Source of the DNA: Desulfobulbaceae bacterium
GTDB taxonomy: Bacteria > Desulfobacterota > Desulfobulbia > Desulfobulbales > Desulfocapsaceae
Direction of reading: 5' to 3'
Assembly: GCA_024640625.1 (NCBI GenBank)
Contig: JAHEER010000008.1
Span: 1 to 64,000, forward strand
Length of the DNA: 64,000 nt
A program made the position numbers and the translations under genes. Numbering within the stretch: the stretch's first letter is position 1; each line of letters opens with the position of its first letter. Below, in pieces: positions 8,601-16,455 of this stretch. The notes under the pieces are model-generated. The model was not told where the DNA came from. It did no database searches and was given only the letters and a program-made list of their open reading frames with translations.

Positions 8601-8974
8601 CCCTGCAGATCCATTGGTCCCACCTGTCCTTTGTCCAGTATTGCTTCCAGTTGGGGCGAGGAAAAATTGTTGAAATTTTTTGAGAACGCCAGATTCATGG
8701 CACCCAGAAGGACGACGGGGTCACCGTCTTCGGTACCGACCTGATACCAGACATAGGGAGCGTCTACGTGTTCCAGAAACTGGTAGACCAGCGTCGTCTT
8801 CCCCTGACCAGCCTGGGCCTCTATGATGATGATCCGACCGGTGAACTCTTCCGTGCCGGCCTGGTCTGTAATAATGGAGTGACGGTCCAAGGACTGGGAC
8901 GGGTTGATGCGGGGAGGGTAAAACTTGTTAGCGGCTATGGACTGCTGGATTGAGGTAGAGATGGATGTGCTCAT
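5693..8974 (-). CDS. STAND-type ATPase regulator with C-terminal SARP/BTAD module
   Basis: A 1093-residue signal-responsive transcription regulator. The N-terminus is a MalT-like STAND NTPase with Walker A AQAGQGKTT at 53-61 and Walker B/DDLH (FLVLDDLH) at about 143-150. A long helical middle (about 370-840) has the look of TPR-like repeats. From about 847 a winged-helix DNA-binding domain of the OmpR/SARP kind begins (KVLGTFSISLGGEELF, then FALWPESPPDKASKTFYTLI and SRLRKVL), followed by an all-helical BTAD domain to the end. Such proteins are thought to oligomerise on binding ATP plus an inducer; the inducer and targets here are unknown. It overlaps trmJ by four bases and is probably translated from the same mRNA. 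No sensory membrane segment is visible. Confidence 0.85.
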   Translation of the reverse strand: MSTSISTSIQQSIAANKFYPPRINPSQSLDRHSIITDQAGTEEFTGRIIIIEAQAGQGKTTLVYQFLEHVDAPYVWYQVGTEDGDPVVLLGAMNLAFSKNFNNFSSPQLEAILDKGQVGPMDLQGCANILLNDIDAALDSEVFLVLDDLHLIGEAQLTNQLLDYLIDTSPPNLHYILISRHPLKLEARAIRKNPSVIYLDSDDLALGLTDIEYLYHTVFGAEIARSEAEQILDITNGWIMGIVLASGPLAGARKSVKPENVITRKPDLFGKGLDSFMLNFFQDEILTQIPEIFHETFIKLSFLDEINIDFAHRLVDIEHLDVHLRKIAEQNFFVYHLDDSSKMFRFHHLFQEFLQSKGRQLLAPEAIGDIYRLAADYYLQHNLIERALKSLRHGEDYQRMELVLKEHGLRLISANRTVTILGILQTIPEQTLLDCGWLGFFHALLTTDFQPQTTLPYFQACIEKFIENNEQIGELMALSQIIYFHFVISGRYREGSELLGRTRMLFESIHKKLPRDISIMVLRNLAAGFCFFDGKMDLARHYARRGCDLAERIGSKNFLAASRFILGYIGLLSGDGRRARMEIEKSYPLVSDPLVGMSNRLTLHVMQLCELSMFGRFQAFSYHKDLVLEGVDREVVRQTVAAPYLYVWSAIGLISTGQLNAALDLIEQGMFVSKTASSEHMTSQLLQWRALIHSLQGNEQSAIDDIELSTEMRSRAGGPFFTGYHFAIKGAVLALLGRYDNSRSCLEQAMTIGEQIPSPYIQACALAYLSYIELKSDNVAALESRLRGLLELMNESGYDFFWGWEPTTMLLLLSRAVKLGIEPDFATQLARQRLLHSLDDNGTPLPMLVIKVLGTFSISLGGEELFSLKDFSTHQRELFGLLISSPDFRISQDHVQFALWPESPPDKASKTFYTLISRLRKVLAEKIDDPTRYICVEKSYVQLNNTTVDAAQFLTLARQGLSLGKRELWWQAGNAFYSALSCWKSFTDTDYFQGDQATDYIDEIHHALRSVCLTWATTLANLKRSDEALALLEKTDKLLLSDEERVALQYKLYMENKNPLKARKVLDNYRQELLRLGYSEEEADVMRDSLLKF

Positions 8975-9747
8975 GGTGGATCGAACTCCCTGTTTTGATT
9001 ATCTCGTTGAGTAGTTTGATACCAGAGAAACTGTCTACATATGCCTCTTATTATATTGGCCTCCTTTGACGACAATCTTACACGCCCTAAAAACTGCCTG
9101 ATATTTTTCATCCAGTAGTGCTGACTTTTCTCATCGAGAAAATCAATTTTCAATAGCGCTTCCTGCACGTGCCGGTACATTCCTTCCAGTTGAAAGGTCG
9201 ACGCATACTCCGGTTCAGCCGCCTCTTCCCTGCTCATTTCGACTATGGCGTAATAGAGTTCGTAACAGTGAATCGCCACCGCCTGGGCCAGGTTAAGCGA
9301 GGCAAATTGAGCTGTCGGTATGCAGGACGTATACTGACAGAATTTCAAGTCGTCGTTGGTCAGTCCACGATCCTCGGGACCGAAAAGAAAAGCAACCTTG
9401 TTGCTGGCAAGAAGAGGGATGATCTCTTCGATTATGTCCCGCGGCGGCCGTTCCAGCGTTCTTTTTCTGCCCAGCCTGGCAGTGGTGCCCACCACAAAAC
9501 TGAAGGGAGCCAGGGCATCTTCAAGGCTGGTATGACGCTCCATGCCGTCAATCAGATGCACCGCTTTATGGGTGGCCATTTTAGCCATGTCTTCATAATT
9601 CGGTTTTTCATCTCTGACGAGAATCATTCTGGAAATCCCCATATTGAAACACATACGGGCTGCCGCCCCGATATTCTCAGCGTATTTGGGGCGCTTCAGG
9701 ACAACAGCCAGATTGGCGAGCATGGTGGTGGAATCGATCATGGTCAT
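8971..9747 (-). CDS. trmJ: SPOUT-class RNA methyltransferase, TrmJ-like (tRNA Nm32)
   Basis: A SAM-dependent 2'-O-ribose methyltransferase of the TrmH/SPOUT knot family, most like TrmJ, which modifies nucleotide 32 of tRNA. The 258 residues contain VVLKRPKYAENIGAAARMC (motif 1), FLFGPEDRGLTNDDL (motif 2) and TAQFASLNLAQAVAIHCYEL (motif 3, the cofactor-binding trefoil knot). The start is uncertain: ATG codons at 9747, 9741 and 9723 are all possible, and none has a good ribosome-binding site. The site lies just below a terminator-like hairpin. The gene overlaps the downstream regulator by four bases. Confidence 0.88.
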   Translation of the reverse strand: MTMIDSTTMLANLAVVLKRPKYAENIGAAARMCFNMGISRMILVRDEKPNYEDMAKMATHKAVHLIDGMERHTSLEDALAPFSFVVGTTARLGRKRTLERPPRDIIEEIIPLLASNKVAFLFGPEDRGLTNDDLKFCQYTSCIPTAQFASLNLAQAVAIHCYELYYAIVEMSREEAAEPEYASTFQLEGMYRHVQEALLKIDFLDEKSQHYWMKNIRQFLGRVRLSSKEANIIRGICRQFLWYQTTQRDNQNREFDPP

Positions 9748-9752
9748 CGGTC

Positions 9753-9792
9753 AAAATGAAAAAGGGGTTGCCAGATTCACTGACAACCCCTT
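9753..9792 (-). terminator. Terminator of the coiled-coil membrane protein gene, immediately before trmJ
   Basis: On the minus strand AAGGGGTTG-TCAGTGAATCTGG-CAACCCCTT forms a nine-pair perfect stem followed by TTTCATTTT. It ends only about six bases before the first possible trmJ start. It may either end the upstream transcript completely or act as an attenuator for trmJ and the regulator gene. Confidence 0.8.
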
Positions 9793-9829
9793 GGGTGATT
9801 GAAGGTAAAGCTATTTCAGCGACAGTGAG

Positions 9830-10348
9830 TCAGTTTTTCTGGCTCGTGTCCTCCAGCGAAATTCGGCTTATTTTCTCATATTCTTCCGCCTGCTTGTCCG
9901 GCGTTGAAGGCATCAACCGTTTGAGTAGAGGAACCACACCTTTCTCTGATTTCTCAAACAGTCCCTCTGCTTCTTTGAGGGTAATCTGCCAGGCGGGGGC
10001 GAATCCCGGTGCCTTTTCAAACATGATATCCAGCGCCGTCTGGTAGATGAAGTATTGACGTATCTCTTTGCGGCCGGGCTTCTGGTTGAGCGACTGCACG
10101 GTAATCCTCAGATTGTCGCGTTCCTGCTTGAGCTTCTCCAACTCGGTTTTGCGACGTTCGTTCTCACTGGAGTCGATCTCCAGCTTGGTGTGCAGATGTG
10201 AGCGCAGACGGTTGACTTCCTTGCTCAGTTCGTTGCGCCTGATGAAGCCGCGGATATATATGATTACGCAGAATAAAAGGCCAAGTGCGAGTCCTTTGGC
10301 AAAAGGATTTGAAATTACTGCCATAAACCAACTGGTGGTTTGTTCCAT
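9830..10348 (-). CDS. Hypothetical single-pass membrane protein with coiled coil
   Basis: I do not recognise this 172-residue protein. It has one clear membrane segment at about 16-34 (PFAKGLALGLLFCVIIYIRG) followed by basic residues (RGFIRRN), which puts the rest in the cytoplasm. A charged coiled coil follows at about 38-85 (LRSHLHTKLEIDSSENERRK and on), then a helical C-terminal part with GFAPAWQITLKEAEGLFEK. The start ATG at 10348 has a GGGAGGAAG ribosome-binding site. A rho-independent terminator follows the stop. It lies between rnr and trmJ on the same strand. The arrangement recalls small LapA-like or YtxH-like membrane-anchored coiled coils, but this is only a resemblance. Confidence 0.75.
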   Translation of the reverse strand: MEQTTSWFMAVISNPFAKGLALGLLFCVIIYIRGFIRRNELSKEVNRLRSHLHTKLEIDSSENERRKTELEKLKQERDNLRITVQSLNQKPGRKEIRQYFIYQTALDIMFEKAPGFAPAWQITLKEAEGLFEKSEKGVVPLLKRLMPSTPDKQAEEYEKISRISLEDTSQKN

Positions 10349-10591
10349 TATTCTTCCTCCCGGTATCTGGGTGATGTACGACGTAAAGACGGGTCAGCAC
10401 GGACAATAACTGGACTAAATATGCCAAAATTTGGGTCCAAGTCAAGGAACAAAAAGCAGGGCGTGCACTTTGCATTATTTATTTCCGCCACCAACCGGCG
10501 GCTTTCGATTCCAAGATGATGAGAGGACGCCGGGTTGGGGTGCTTTGCTGAGGTTGTTTTAGGAGTGCCCCTCGTGGTTGCGAAAATCGCC

Positions 10592-12784
10592 TCAGTCGTT
10601 GAGAGTGAAGAAAATTTTCTGGTTGATGACATCCACCTCAATGAGTTCGACCTCTATGTTGTCACCGACCTGCAAGACCTTGCCGGTGATGTCACCCACC
10701 AGTCGGTGTCGCTTCCAGTCGTGCAGGTAGTAATCATCAGTCAGACTGCTCACGAGAACGGCGCCACTGATGAATTGCTCGAGCAGATCGACATAGAACA
10801 CGGTGTCGGAGATGGACGAGATAATTGCCTTGAACCGCTCTCCGAGGCGCGGTTCCATGAACCTGCATTTGAGCCGCTCTGCCATTTCTCTTTCGGCAGA
10901 AATAGCGTTGCGCTCCCTTTCGGACAGGTGCAGTCCAGCCTCTTTGAGAGAGCGACAGGGAGCAGGAGTCTGCCCTTTTGCGCGCTTTTGTTCCGGCTGT
11001 AGAATTGCGGCCAGAAGCCGGTGCACGATCAGATCCGGATAGCGCCGTATCGGTGAGGTGAAGTGGGTGTAGTGAGGGGTGCCCAGACCGAAGTGGCCCG
11101 CATTGTCAGTGCTGTAACGCGCCTGCTGCAGGGTTCTGAGAAGCAGGCTATTGAGGATGAATTCCTTGGGGGTATCCCGCACCTGCGACACCAGATCATT
11201 GTACCATTGAGGGGTTGGTTCACTTCCAGTGGGCGTAAGCCCGAATGCATGGGCGATGGAAGTAAATTCCCTGACTTTTTCGGAGTCCGGCTGCTCGTGG
11301 ATACGGAAAAGAAGCTCATCGCCACGTTCGACAAAGGTCTCTGCCACCGCCTCATTGGCCGCCAGCATGAATTCCTCGATGAGCTGATTGGCGAAGCTTC
11401 TCTGTTTGGTCTTGATGGCCACGATCCGGCCGTCCGCATCGAGCTTGATGTCCGGTTCGGGTATGGTGAGCGCCACGCTGCCCCTCTTCATCCTCTGCTG
11501 CTGCAGCGCCTCTCCAAGTTCCTTGGCCCATTGCAGCGGGGTAAGAAAATCTTTGAAACGACGCCGTATCTCCTTATCCTCATCGACAATGATCCGCTTT
11601 ACGGTCGCATAGGTAAAGCGCATACTGGAGCGGATCAAGGATCTGCTGAACCGTTTTTTCAACAGCACCCCCTGGCGGTCGAAATCGAGTACCGCAGTCA
11701 TGGCCAGCCGGTCAACTTCGGGCATCAGGCTGCAGAGGTTGTTGCTGAGATTCTCCGGCAGCATGGGCAGAACGGCGTCGGGAAAATAGATGGATGTCCC
11801 GCGGGTGTAAGCCTCGGCGTCGAGAGTGCTGCCAGGTTTGACATAGGCGGCCACATCGGCGATGGAAACATAGAGTCTGTAGCCGTGCCGCAGTTTTACA
11901 ACGCCGATGGCATCGTCGAAATCCTTGGCATCTTCACCGTCGATGGTGTAGTGCAGGATTTCTCGCAAATCTTCACGACCGGAAAAGCCGGGGTCAGGGT
12001 CAACCTGCTCGGCCTCACGGACTGCTTCCGGGCTGAATGCTGACGACAAACCGTACTTTTCAACCACCATTCGAGTCTGTACTTCCGGAAGATTGGGATC
12101 GCCGAGAACGTCCAGAATGCGCCCGTAAACCCTAGAAGATGAAACCCCATCAGCTTCCAGGGTTACGAGTACCACATCTCCGTTTTTAATTTTTCCGTTT
12201 AATTTCGGCGGACGGTCGATTACCACGCTGAACGGGAATCGGGGGTCCTCGGGGTAGACCACGGAGTGGGGACCCTTCCGGTGGAAAAATCCTGTCAGGG
12301 TCTGGGAGCCGTGCTCGATCGTGCCGAGCACCTCGGCTTCGGGGTTCTTCCTGCGGCTGTTGAAATTAACCAGCATCAGGATATTGTCCCCATGGCGGGC
12401 TGAGTATAAAGCAGATCTGGAGATAAAAGGATCTTCGGGTTTCTGTCCTTTTTTGCCAACAGGGTGAACGTTGACGGCAAATCCGAATCCGGCCGGCTTC
12501 ATTACCAGGGTGCCGGTATAGAAGGGGGCTGTCCGGTTAAGCGCCAGCTTGCTCTTGCCCCTGCTGTCGACAAGACCGCGATGGATCAAGTGGGCAAGTT
12601 CATCTTTGAATTCTTTGTTGCCATATCCCTGTTGTTGAATCGAATTCTGCAGATCCCTTCTTCCCAGAGGTTCTTTTGCCTGGAAAAGTGAGAAGAGCAG
12701 TAATCGGCTCAGCGTCGACATTCTTTGATTTTTCTCGGGCGAACGGCGTCCTGCCATGCGTCTGCTTCTTGAATTTCTGGCCAT
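10592..12784 (-). CDS. rnr: Ribonuclease R (RNB-family 3'-5' exoribonuclease)
   Basis: A processive hydrolytic 3'-to-5' exoribonuclease that degrades structured RNA. The 730 residues carry an N-terminal winged-helix-like region (about 25-85), OB-fold cold-shock domains (about 90-240), the RNB catalytic domain with TIDGEDAKDFDDAI (about 283-296; the Asp residues bind Mg2+), MLPENLSNNLCSL and the GLGTPHYTHFTSPIRRYPDL motif near 575-595, and a C-terminal S1 domain ending before the stop. The first dozen residues are very basic (ARNSRSRRMAGRRS), and the ATG has no obvious Shine-Dalgarno. Downstream initiation at a later Met is possible. Confidence 0.93.
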   Translation of the reverse strand: MARNSRSRRMAGRRSPEKNQRMSTLSRLLLFSLFQAKEPLGRRDLQNSIQQQGYGNKEFKDELAHLIHRGLVDSRGKSKLALNRTAPFYTGTLVMKPAGFGFAVNVHPVGKKGQKPEDPFISRSALYSARHGDNILMLVNFNSRRKNPEAEVLGTIEHGSQTLTGFFHRKGPHSVVYPEDPRFPFSVVIDRPPKLNGKIKNGDVVLVTLEADGVSSSRVYGRILDVLGDPNLPEVQTRMVVEKYGLSSAFSPEAVREAEQVDPDPGFSGREDLREILHYTIDGEDAKDFDDAIGVVKLRHGYRLYVSIADVAAYVKPGSTLDAEAYTRGTSIYFPDAVLPMLPENLSNNLCSLMPEVDRLAMTAVLDFDRQGVLLKKRFSRSLIRSSMRFTYATVKRIIVDEDKEIRRRFKDFLTPLQWAKELGEALQQQRMKRGSVALTIPEPDIKLDADGRIVAIKTKQRSFANQLIEEFMLAANEAVAETFVERGDELLFRIHEQPDSEKVREFTSIAHAFGLTPTGSEPTPQWYNDLVSQVRDTPKEFILNSLLLRTLQQARYSTDNAGHFGLGTPHYTHFTSPIRRYPDLIVHRLLAAILQPEQKRAKGQTPAPCRSLKEAGLHLSERERNAISAEREMAERLKCRFMEPRLGERFKAIISSISDTVFYVDLLEQFISGAVLVSSLTDDYYLHDWKRHRLVGDITGKVLQVGDNIEVELIEVDVINQKIFFTLND

Positions 12785-12991
12785 TTTTATATACTTGAGA
12801 TGCGTGGGGTGTGGGCACTAGACCTTGACAAAATTGGGACCCCGTGCAGAGCCGGTGAGGATCCTGTTATACCGCAGCAAAAAAAGGATGATGGCAAGGG
12901 ACCTTATCTGAGGCGGAATGGGATACTGGCCGACAAGGGCATATCCCCCAGTTAATGAGGCTTTGGTCGCCTAACGAAGCGTCGAACCCGG

Positions 12992-13020
12992 TTGATTTTC
13001 CATATAAAACAGAGTATTGC
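12992..13020 (+). promoter_or_regulatory. Weak candidate promoter for the RSH gene
   Basis: TTGATT (12992-12997) and TATTGC (13015-13020) are 17 bases apart in the divergent gap between rnr and the RelA/SpoT-like gene. The -10 box matches consensus poorly. Nothing else of note is seen in the 290-base gap 12785-13074. Confidence 0.35.
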
Positions 13021-13074
13021 CTTTAGCGAGCGGAACCTTAATGTAACACAGATGAATCATTCCGAACATGAAAA

Positions 13075-15219
13075 GTGGATGAGGTATCCGTTTCGACCCG
13101 TCACGGTATCGAATTGATGACCAGAATTCCTTTTGATCTTGAGGTCTACCGCAACCAGATGCGGACGTTTATCAGCGGCAGGCCTTATGAACAGGTGTTC
13201 TGGGATGCCCTGGACTTCGCCACCGAGGCCCACGACGACCAGTGGCGCCGATCCGGGGACGCCTATATTCTGCACCCCTGCTCCGTTGCCAAAATTCTGG
13301 CCGAAGAGATGGACATCACCGACCCGGAAATCCTGGCGGCCGCGCTTCTGCACGATACCATCGAAGATGTCGAAGAAGTCACTCCCGAGGTTGTCGGCGA
13401 AAGGTTCGGCAGTTATGTCCAGGCCATTGTCGAGGGCTGTACCAAGGTAACCCACCGGTCCGTCGATCGGCAGACCCAGAGAAATCTGGCCCATCGCAAG
13501 ATTTTTTCAGGGGCGGCGCTGCGGCCCGAGGTTATGCTGGTGAAGCTGGCCGACCGGCTGCACAATCTCAGGACACTGAAGGCCATGCCGAGGAACAAGC
13601 GTCAGCGGATTGCCGATGAAACCCTCGACATCTACGCCCCGCTGGCCACTGTCTTCGGTCTTTTCAACATGAAGCGGGAAATGTACAACCTGGCGTTGTC
13701 CTATAAATTCCCCAAGCAGGGCACCAAACTGAGCAATTACATCAGGCAGCTCTCAACCTCCCAGGCGTCCCTGAAGATTGTCGAGCAGATCAGGATTGCG
13801 GCCAAAGACGCCGATTTGAAGAGTGATGTCTCCAGAAGGATAAAAGATCTCTGGGCTTACTACGATACTGCCCACAAGATATTACTCCAGCAGATTGAAA
13901 CCCCGATTGAGATCATCATTCTGGTTTCCTCAATTTCAGACTGCTACCGAGCCCTGGGGGTCGTCAACCAGACTTTCAGGCCAATTCCGAGAACAATAAG
14001 AGATTTCATCGCCAACCCGAAGCCCACCGGCTACCAGGGGCTTCATGCCCGGGCAATAATTGGCGGGCAGCGCTATCTCTTCAAGATCAGGACCGGCAAG
14101 ATGGCCCGCAAGGCCCAAAGGGGCGTGTTCCGCAACTGGAGTTCTAAAAGCGGAAAGCAGGGGAAATTTATTGTCGAGCTCAAGGAGATGCTTGATATCA
14201 TCGGCTCCGAAGAGATTGTCAGCTACCGTGACCTCATCGCCGCCGGTGGAAATAAGGAGATCTACACGTATACTCCTCAGGGGGACCTGATTTGCCTGCC
14301 AATCAATTCCACGGTTCTCGACTTCGCTTTTCGGGTGCACACAGAAATTGGTCACACCTGTATCAAGGCACTGATCCGCAATGAAAAAGTGGATCCCGGA
14401 TACCGGCTCAAAGACGGACAGATGGTGAAAATTATCAGGTCCCGGGAAAATGTGGCTTTTCCCCAGGAGATGCTGCAGCTCTGTCAGACCCCCAAAGCCC
14501 GCGCAGAGCTTTCCAAGAGTTTCCGCCTGCGGGGACAGCGGGTTGCCCAGGAAATCGGCGAAGCGACCCTGCAGCAGGAAATGCTGCGCTACGGATTACC
14601 GCGCGATCTGCTGGACAGCAAAGACATGTCCAAAGTGGTCGACTCGTTTTCACTCAGGAATAAAAAGATGCTCTTCAGTCATATCGGATCAGGCCGAGTC
14701 AGATTGCCCGAGGTGATCGAGAGTATCCGCACACATCTCTTCGGCGGCGCCTCCTTTATGGTTAAGCCCACCGGCGAGTTCAACAAGATCAAGCTTAATA
14801 CCCTCGATCCGGTGTTCATCAAGCTTTCTTCCTGTTGTAAACCCAACCCTGCCGAGAAGATGAATTGTGCGCTGTTGACCGAAAAAGCCCTCTCGGTGCA
14901 TAACAAGAACTGTGAACGGCTGCACCAGATTAAGTTTCAGAGAGAGGACGCGGTAGACATCTCCTGGGAGCGCGCAACTCCAATCAATAAACCGCAATCC
15001 ATCCTCTTTGTGCAATGCACCCGGGCGGAAGCGTTAATGGCGGCGGGAGGCGCACCAGCTCAGATGAAGATGATAGATATTTCACGCCTGTTGAATCAGT
15101 CAAGCAACCGTCAGGAGTGGAATCTGAAATTCGAGGTTAAAGATATCAGCGGCCTGCAGAAGATTCTACGCCACTTCGACAAGACCAATCTCGACTACGA
15201 GTTCTATCTCGACTTTTGA
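13075..15219 (+). CDS. Long RelA/SpoT homologue with intact HD hydrolase and degenerate synthetase site
   Basis: A 714-residue RSH-type (p)ppGpp metabolism protein. The HD hydrolase domain is well preserved: His67 in YILHP, HDTIED at 93-98 and LADRLHNLR at 158-166. The synthetase domain is recognisable (DCYRALGVV, IRDFIANPKP, GYQGLHA at 319-325), but key residues are lost. The Asp-Leu-Leu-Ala-x-Arg strand is replaced by hydrophobic and small residues (IEIIILVSSI, 278-287), and the catalytic Glu of EVQIRT is Leu (YLFKIRT, 334-340). A TGS domain (about 393-455), a CC-containing zinc/RIS-like segment (SSCCKPNP) and an ACT-like end follow. I infer a hydrolase-only enzyme or a regulator. The start may be GTG 13075 or ATG 13117; neither has a strong ribosome-binding site. 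Confidence 0.85.
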   Translation: MDEVSVSTRHGIELMTRIPFDLEVYRNQMRTFISGRPYEQVFWDALDFATEAHDDQWRRSGDAYILHPCSVAKILAEEMDITDPEILAAALLHDTIEDVEEVTPEVVGERFGSYVQAIVEGCTKVTHRSVDRQTQRNLAHRKIFSGAALRPEVMLVKLADRLHNLRTLKAMPRNKRQRIADETLDIYAPLATVFGLFNMKREMYNLALSYKFPKQGTKLSNYIRQLSTSQASLKIVEQIRIAAKDADLKSDVSRRIKDLWAYYDTAHKILLQQIETPIEIIILVSSISDCYRALGVVNQTFRPIPRTIRDFIANPKPTGYQGLHARAIIGGQRYLFKIRTGKMARKAQRGVFRNWSSKSGKQGKFIVELKEMLDIIGSEEIVSYRDLIAAGGNKEIYTYTPQGDLICLPINSTVLDFAFRVHTEIGHTCIKALIRNEKVDPGYRLKDGQMVKIIRSRENVAFPQEMLQLCQTPKARAELSKSFRLRGQRVAQEIGEATLQQEMLRYGLPRDLLDSKDMSKVVDSFSLRNKKMLFSHIGSGRVRLPEVIESIRTHLFGGASFMVKPTGEFNKIKLNTLDPVFIKLSSCCKPNPAEKMNCALLTEKALSVHNKNCERLHQIKFQREDAVDISWERATPINKPQSILFVQCTRAEALMAAGGAPAQMKMIDISRLLNQSSNRQEWNLKFEVKDISGLQKILRHFDKTNLDYEFYLDF

Positions 15220-15236
15220 TACCCCAACAGACAATC

Positions 15237-15779
15237 CTATCCGTCGTTGTACATTTCGTTGCTGCGATAGTTGCTCAATACCGTGGATAGCATGTCGGGC
15301 AGGTCGTTTTTCTGCCTGGAACTGCGACGTAACTGTTTGAGAGTTTTGTCAAGCGTCAGTACTTCGCCCAGGAATACATGCCTGAGAATCAGGGAGATAA
15401 GCCGGGTGATGGTTGTCAGATTGGATATTCTGGACTGCAGATGCTGGTCGCGGTCGAAGGCGGTGGAGGCGAAAATCTCCACCGGGTCTCCTTCCATTTC
15501 ACTGACCGATACATACCAGGTATTCTGTTCCCGGTCCCGGGTTCGATATCTTACTGCGTCAAGCACATCGGGCAACTCTCTTGGATTGTGTTCCCCTTTT
15601 TCACCCTGCTTGAATTCTCTGCCTGTCAATTTGCCCAGCTTTTTGACCAGATCTGGTTTGCTGGACAGCACTTCAGCCACTTTATAGCAGTCTGGGCAGA
15701 ATTCGTTGCCGTTTTTTTCGGTAAGCAGGGCGGATTGACCACATCCATCGCAGAGTTCCATATCAGCAGTTTTTTTCAT
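15237..15779 (-). CDS. Zinc-ribbon protein with NrdJ C-terminal-like (TSCPD-type) domain
   Basis: A 180-residue protein of unknown function. Residues 9-32 form a zinc ribbon (CDGCG then CPDCY). The region about 68-150, with LPDVLDAVRYRT, WYVSVSEMEGDPVEIFAS, TTITRLISLILRH and LDKTLKQLRR, resembles the C-terminal domain of vitamin B12-dependent ribonucleotide reductase (NrdJ), where PEVL, YVT-x-N, FEVFA, AIGRLISLALR and I-x-QL occur in the same order. The Cys pair of the true TSCPD motif is absent (here DRDQHLQSRI). It overlaps the end of aat by 17 bases, so translational coupling is likely. It may be a nucleotide or RNR-related accessory factor, but that is inference. Confidence 0.6.
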   Translation of the reverse strand: MKKTADMELCDGCGQSALLTEKNGNEFCPDCYKVAEVLSSKPDLVKKLGKLTGREFKQGEKGEHNPRELPDVLDAVRYRTRDREQNTWYVSVSEMEGDPVEIFASTAFDRDQHLQSRISNLTTITRLISLILRHVFLGEVLTLDKTLKQLRRSSRQKNDLPDMLSTVLSNYRSNEMYNDG

Positions 15780-16455
15780 AGGGCCAGGCTCCGGTATGAT
15801 GTTCGCTGGTAATGTAAATTTTTAATAATCGCTGGAATTCACCGCCTGATATTTCTCGGGCACCCAGAGAGAGGAGGTGATCAGTTGTCATCTGGCAGTC
15901 GATCAATTGATACCCCTGTGATTTAAGAAAATTAACCAGATGAATCAAGGCCAATTTCGAACAGTTGGGTTGCGCCGAAAACATTGATTCACCAAAAAAG
16001 ACCCTTCCCAAGGCAATTCCGTACAAACCTCCCACCAGTTCAGTCCCCTGCCAGCACTCTACGGAGTGGGCGACACGACGCCGGTACAGTTCTTTATAGG
16101 CGGTGATCATTTCCCCGGTGATCCAAGTTCCCTCATTTTCTCTTCTGGGGATTGCCGCACATGCTTCTATGACTTCGTCAAACGCCTTGTTGATGGTCAG
16201 CGTCATAGGGGTGTTCTTCCAATAGCGATGCAGCCGTTTGGATATTTTCAGTTCTGCCGGCACCAGAATGAGCCGGGGTGAGGTAAACCACCACAGAATA
16301 GGGTCGCCCTTTGAAAACCAAGGAAATATACCGTTTCGGTAGGCTGCGATCAGACGGGTCACGCTCAGATCACCGCCGACGGCAAGAAGCCCGTTGGGTT
16401 CCGCCAGATCGGGCGGAGGGAAAACGTTCTCTTTAATCAGTTGAAATACGGGCAT
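15763..16455 (-). CDS. aat: Leucyl/phenylalanyl-tRNA--protein transferase
   Basis: Transfers Leu or Phe from aminoacyl-tRNA to N-terminal Arg/Lys residues of proteins, marking them for ClpS/ClpAP degradation (N-degron pathway). The 230 residues show the family signatures: FPPPDLAEPNGLLAVGGDLS near 12-31, LIAAYRNGIFPWF, ILWWFTSPRLIL, the catalytic region GTWITGEMITAYKELYRRRV, HSVECW, GGLYGIALGRVFFGESMFS and LIDCQM. Length is normal for the enzyme. Only ClpB is encoded nearby; clpS and clpA are not in the window. Confidence 0.95.
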   Translation of the reverse strand: MPVFQLIKENVFPPPDLAEPNGLLAVGGDLSVTRLIAAYRNGIFPWFSKGDPILWWFTSPRLILVPAELKISKRLHRYWKNTPMTLTINKAFDEVIEACAAIPRRENEGTWITGEMITAYKELYRRRVAHSVECWQGTELVGGLYGIALGRVFFGESMFSAQPNCSKLALIHLVNFLKSQGYQLIDCQMTTDHLLSLGAREISGGEFQRLLKIYITSEHHTGAWPYEKNC

